Positions 13,346 through 16,540 of a stretch of 16,540 nucleotides of DNA are shown in pieces. The stretch is from an uncultured Pseudomonadota bacterium (GTDB taxonomy: Bacteria; Pseudomonadota; Alphaproteobacteria; Rs-D84). Positions within the stretch are counted from its first letter, which is position 1. Each line of letters opens with the position of its first letter. Where the stretch lies: contig CAMOXB010000087.1 in the NCBI GenBank assembly GCA_946628805.1, positions 1-16,540 of the forward strand, given 5' to 3'. The notes under the pieces were generated by a model that was not told where the DNA came from, did no database searches, and saw only the letters and a program-made list of their open reading frames with translations. The position numbers and the translations under genes were made by a program.

Positions 13346-14943
13346 TATAAACGCTCCCGTATTTTATTTGTGTTTTCTGGGTATTTGCCATCAATAAGAT
13401 TCTGGCGGACTTCGTGATGTTTTACCTTTTGCGTACTGGTCATTGGTAAATCATCGGTTGTCATTGCAAAATGTGTAACCCATTTATACGGTGCAACCTT
13501 ACGATTAGCCAGCGCAACAGATGCCGCTAATTTCAGGAAACTCATACCCTTTTCAACTTGGAATACTGCATATGTAACGGTCTTGTTGTTTTCTTTATGT
13601 TCAAAGACCGCGACGTTTTTAACACCGTCGATTTCCATAAACAAGGCCTCCAATTCATCAGGATAAACGTTTTTACCACTGTCCAAAACAATTACTTGTT
13701 TCTTGCGCCCTGCGAAATGGTATTGTTTGTTTTTATCCAAATATACCAAATCCCCAGTGTTAAACCAACCGTCTTTATCAAATGAATCCGCATTGGCTTC
13801 TTTATTATTCAAATAGCCATTAAATACATTTGGTCCACGAACCCAAAGTGTTCCAACACCTTTTTCGTTTGCATCACGAATTGTGCATTCCGAACATCCA
13901 ATTGGCGTTCCAAACGCAAATGGGACACGATGTTTTGCCGGACGCGAACAACAGAACGGGCCAACTGTTTCGGTCATTCCATAGCCTTGGACAAATGTAA
14001 TTCCCAATGATTCATAGAATTTTTCTACCTCTGGTTTTGTTGCAGCCCCACCCGCAATCATCAGGTTTACACGACCACCAAAGATATCGCGCAATGGTTT
14101 TTGAACCTTTGTTACCAATTTACCCAAACCAATCGCGCGCAAGAATTTTTGATGACGCAAAACAAATGATACAAACCACCACATATGTTTTTCTTTGACA
14201 CCGCTTATAATCTTGTTACGAAATACTTCATAAAGACGTGGGACCGCCGGGATACAATGTGGTTTATAAATACGGAAATCTTCCAAAATATTTTTTGGAT
14301 TAACCGTTGGTTGCAACAATATACCCATATGGAAATACATAGGTGCCAAAATACCACCTGCAAAACCAAAGATATGATAAAGAGGCAAGAATCCATACAT
14401 AATTTCATTTTTATGAATCCATTGTCCCATATCGGCATAATAATCCGATGAACTTTTCAGATTTCCATGTGTTAATGGAACGACCTTTGGTTTACCGGTT
14501 GAACCCGATGTAAACGACAATGTTGCAATATCATTTTCGGTTAATGTCGCCGGTTTTAATTTTGCATCAGCCTTTTCATCTGGTGTATTAATATCAAAGA
14601 ATTTAAAGCCTTTTGCCTTATAGAAAAATGATTTTTCTGCACATACAAATTTGCACTTTACCAATTTAGTCATATTGTCATATTCATATGGTGTTAAATT
14701 TGTATCCAGCAATAAAACCGTTCCACCCAAATACCAAATTGCAAAAAGTGTTAATGGAAATTCAGGAATATTGTGTGATAACAGCCCAACAACATCACCT
14801 TTTTTTACACCTGCTTTGTGTAAAGTTGTAGCACGCGCATGAATCAAAGATAAAGCCTTCTTGAACGTAATATTTTCGCGTACCAGAAACAATGCATCTG
14901 GCGATTCTTTCGCCACTTGCTTGAACACTTGATACATATTCAT
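13345..14943 (-). CDS. AMP-forming acyl-CoA/acyl-ACP synthetase, paralogue 3 (first gene of operon)
   Basis: A 532-residue ANL-family enzyme, first gene of the three-gene synthetase operon. P-loop SFTSGSTGKPK (143-153), QGYGMTETVGP, GWFNTGD, GRKKQVIVLDSGKNVYPDELE and the A10 Lys in TSTQKVKHH are intact. The C-terminus is a few residues longer than in its siblings (ending NTNKIRERL). The open frame runs back to 15009, but the start is set at ATG 14943: it gives the MNMYQ N-terminus shared by all three paralogues, and AAGGA lies 9 nt upstream, whereas the extension would cover the promoter region. Gly follows HIFGFA where the siblings have Ile or Val, which could widen the acyl pocket (inference). 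A promoter at 14981-15009 drives the operon and overlaps the divergent xthA promoter. Confidence 0.93.
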   Translation of the reverse strand: MNMYQVFKQVAKESPDALFLVRENITFKKALSLIHARATTLHKAGVKKGDVVGLLSHNIPEFPLTLFAIWYLGGTVLLLDTNLTPYEYDNMTKLVKCKFVCAEKSFFYKAKGFKFFDINTPDEKADAKLKPATLTENDIATLSFTSGSTGKPKVVPLTHGNLKSSSDYYADMGQWIHKNEIMYGFLPLYHIFGFAGGILAPMYFHMGILLQPTVNPKNILEDFRIYKPHCIPAVPRLYEVFRNKIISGVKEKHMWWFVSFVLRHQKFLRAIGLGKLVTKVQKPLRDIFGGRVNLMIAGGAATKPEVEKFYESLGITFVQGYGMTETVGPFCCSRPAKHRVPFAFGTPIGCSECTIRDANEKGVGTLWVRGPNVFNGYLNNKEANADSFDKDGWFNTGDLVYLDKNKQYHFAGRKKQVIVLDSGKNVYPDELEALFMEIDGVKNVAVFEHKENNKTVTYAVFQVEKGMSFLKLAASVALANRKVAPYKWVTHFAMTTDDLPMTSTQKVKHHEVRQNLIDGKYPENTNKIRERL

Positions 14944-14967
14944 AACATAAAATCCTTGTTTTTTATA

Positions 14968-14996
14968 TTGGACATTGTGTATTATAGTATTATAAA
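14968..14996 (+). promoter_or_regulatory. Candidate xthA promoter
   Basis: TTGGAC (14968-14973), 17 bp, TATAAA (14991-14996). It predicts a start near 15003, only about 9 nt before the xthA ATG, which would explain why no good ribosome-binding site precedes that gene. A second candidate, TTGTTT (14956-14961) with TATTAT (14980-14985) at 18 bp, would leave a longer leader. Confidence 0.4.
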
Positions 14997-15009
14997 AAAA
15001 AGATTGCAA
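14981..15009 (-). promoter_or_regulatory. Predicted promoter of the acyl-CoA synthetase operon
   Basis: On the minus strand TTGCAA (15009-15004) and a consensus TATAAT (14986-14981) are spaced by 17 bp, predicting a transcript start near 14974 and a leader of about 30 nt before ATG 14943. A second TATAAT lies at 14994-14989. The element overlaps the divergent xthA promoter. Confidence 0.6.
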
Positions 15010-15011
15010 TT

Positions 15012-15782
15012 ATGAAAATATTAACATTAAACATCAATTCAATTCGCGCCCATATCGAAAGTTTTATGAACATCTTGAAATCCGGGGAATACGATACAAT
15101 TTTGGTCCAGGAATTAAAGGTCGAAACGGCTAATTTTCCATACAATTTATTTGATGAATATGGATATAATCTGAAAGTATTCGGACAAAAATCTTGGAAC
15201 GGGGTTGCGACCTTTTCAAAACTTTCAATCGAAGACGTTACAATGGGTATGCCAACATATCCTGATATTAATTCAAGGTTTCTGGAATCCGTAATTGACG
15301 GACGCATTCGATTGATAAATGTATATATGCCAAATGGCGATAATATTGAATCACCAAAGTTTCAATATAAACTGGAATGGATGCGCGCATTTACACAATA
15401 TATTTCGCAATATATTGCATCCGAAGAACCGGTTATAATCGGCGGTGATTTTAATGTCGCAATAACTGATAACGATATATGGAATCCAAAGAATTATATT
15501 GGTTCATCAATTTCTGCACCGGCGGCACGTGATATTATGCAACAATGGCTGGATGCCGGCTGGATTGATGCATGGCGCGAAAAACACCCCGATGAAATCG
15601 ATTATACATGGTATGGATATCGTGGTCGTGATACCGTTGGCAATAAACAGGGATTGCGCCTTGATTATTTTCTTTGCAATAAATCGGCAGCAAAGTTAAT
15701 CAAGAATTGTGAAATCGACATCGAACCAAGAATGCACGACAAACCAACCGACCATTGTGGGTTGATGTTGGAAATAGATTAA
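15012..15782 (+). CDS. xthA: Exodeoxyribonuclease III (AP endonuclease, Xth family)
   Basis: A 256-residue enzyme of the endonuclease/exonuclease/phosphatase fold. ExoIII cuts DNA at abasic sites in base-excision repair and has 3'-5' exonuclease and 3'-phosphatase activity. All expected active-site residues are visible: Asn7 in LNINSIRA, Glu34 in LVQELK, Tyr105 in NVYMPNG, Asp146 and Asn148 in GGDFNVA, Asp218 in LRLDYF, and His248 in TDHCGL. Length and start are normal, since MKILTLNINSIRA is the canonical N-terminus, yet no clear Shine-Dalgarno sequence precedes ATG 15012, so translation may be weak or initiate on a very short leader. It is divergent from the synthetase operon and its last 4 bases overlap the convergent cysteine-rich gene. 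Confidence 0.97.
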   Translation: MKILTLNINSIRAHIESFMNILKSGEYDTILVQELKVETANFPYNLFDEYGYNLKVFGQKSWNGVATFSKLSIEDVTMGMPTYPDINSRFLESVIDGRIRLINVYMPNGDNIESPKFQYKLEWMRAFTQYISQYIASEEPVIIGGDFNVAITDNDIWNPKNYIGSSISAPAARDIMQQWLDAGWIDAWREKHPDEIDYTWYGYRGRDTVGNKQGLRLDYFLCNKSAAKLIKNCEIDIEPRMHDKPTDHCGLMLEID

Positions 15783-16537
15783 TCGGAATTATACGTCGTA
15801 TCATCACAAACATAATACACAACACCGTCATATTCGATTTTCAGATAGTGTTCGGTCGCACTATTCATCGGCGTTGGCGTTGTCGTCATATTGGCATAAA
15901 AAATTCCGTCGTCCATACCCACGTTTAACGACGGCGTGGTAAGTTTTGTTGATTTTAAATACACAACATCATCACCAATGTGCAATATATGTGGATAACA
16001 TACGGTCGAACCAATCGGCGCAAATTGGGTTGGATTTGCGCATTGCTCAATGCCTTGATTTGTTGTTTCATTAAAAGTATAAGTCCCACCAACACAATAA
16101 TTATCATTTTGGCATATTGTGCAACCTTGGTCATCGGTTGTCCAATCATTACCCGCCGGCAAATAATATCCCGGCGCACAAGTATAAGTTATTGGTTCAA
16201 ATATCGCACCATAGTTTTGTGTGAACGCCGGCGAACAACTGCCAATCGCATTAGTGACCAGTATATCACCGTCGCTGAGTCCCTGGGTATGATTTGCATC
16301 AAATGTATATGTTCCACCATTACAAGTATGAGTGTTTGGACATACTTCACACGATACGGCACCCGCAGGTAAATATTGTCCGTTTGAACAGGTATAAGAT
16401 ACTGGTTCCAGTATTGCCTTGTAATAATAAGCATCACCACAACCACCGATAATATCGTTTGTATATAAATCATCAGCCATAACAATGGTTGGCAAAAACA
16501 CTGTAAAAAATACAGTTATAAATTTCATTTTATTCAT
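15779..16537 (-). CDS. Secreted cysteine-rich repeat protein of unknown function
   Basis: A protein of up to 252 residues with a Sec signal peptide (MKFITVFFTVFLPTIVMA, cut before DDLYT). Two consecutive modules follow at about 30-86 and 98-162. Each has the order IG-C, A-I-EP-YTC, G-YLPAG, C-C, C-GGTYTF and QG, with conserved Cys spacing. A third, different module from about 180 to the end starts VCYPHILHIGDDVVYL and contains TTPSLNVGMDDGIFYANMT and YYVCDD. The many Cys and exported location suggest a disulfide-rich surface or periplasmic protein; I cannot name a family. ATG 16537 is only 3 bp from the window edge, so its ribosome-binding site is not seen; ATG 16528 (MKFITV) is an equally good start, and an upstream start cannot be excluded. 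The TAA overlaps the xthA stop by 4 bp. Confidence 0.8.
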   Translation of the reverse strand: MNKMKFITVFFTVFLPTIVMADDLYTNDIIGGCGDAYYYKAILEPVSYTCSNGQYLPAGAVSCEVCPNTHTCNGGTYTFDANHTQGLSDGDILVTNAIGSCSPAFTQNYGAIFEPITYTCAPGYYLPAGNDWTTDDQGCTICQNDNYCVGGTYTFNETTNQGIEQCANPTQFAPIGSTVCYPHILHIGDDVVYLKSTKLTTPSLNVGMDDGIFYANMTTTPTPMNSATEHYLKIEYDGVVYYVCDDTTYNSD

Positions 16538-16540
16538 TGC

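Noticed and set aside
14944..15009. N-terminal extension of synthetase paralogue 3 to 15009
   Set aside because: It crosses a well-formed promoter and is not shared by the other two paralogues, which start MNMYQ.

Overview
This window looks like a chromosomal segment of a low-GC Gram-negative bacterium, most likely an uncultured, probably host- or gut-associated alphaproteobacterium. Support comes from secB and lipoprotein-type mltA (Gram-negative envelope), the mltA/secB adjacency, which recalls an alphaproteobacterial neighbourhood, a proteobacterial-type RecA, and small cysteine-rich secreted proteins. The lineage is an inference. Genes are tightly packed, nearly all stop codons are TAA, and convergent gene ends overlap.

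Layout. 1-3443: envelope polysaccharide region. It holds the 3' end of a rightward glycosyltransferase-like gene, then a leftward operon of a Caps_synth/GT32-type transferase and two tandem GT2 glycosyltransferases. 3475-4633: recA with its own promoter and a weak terminator hairpin. 4640-7803: leftward overlapping group mltA - dciA-like (DUF721) - ruvC - MFS transporter. 7820-8346: secB, divergent from mltA, followed by structured intergenic DNA and a strong bidirectional terminator. 8486-9828: leftward operon of three small exported proteins of unknown function; the first carries a (GT)9 microsatellite in its signal-peptide codons. 9829-10159: 331 bp without a gene, holding a promoter, a terminator, two copies of a 31-bp repeat and two further hairpins. 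10160-14943: leftward operon of three tandem paralogous AMP-forming acyl-CoA (or acyl-ACP) synthetases. 15012-15782: exonuclease III, divergent from that operon through overlapping promoters. 15779-16537: a secreted cysteine-rich protein with two internal repeats.

How the genes fit together: recA, ruvC, dciA-like and xthA are DNA replication and repair genes; mltA and secB serve envelope growth and export; the glycosyltransferases build surface polysaccharide; the three synthetases activate fatty acids, probably for lipid synthesis or scavenging. The most unusual items are the microsatellite-bearing exported-protein operon, the repeat-hairpin-repeat region just upstream of it, and the three-gene synthetase array. 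No CRISPR array, tRNA, rRNA, insertion sequence or phage gene was seen.
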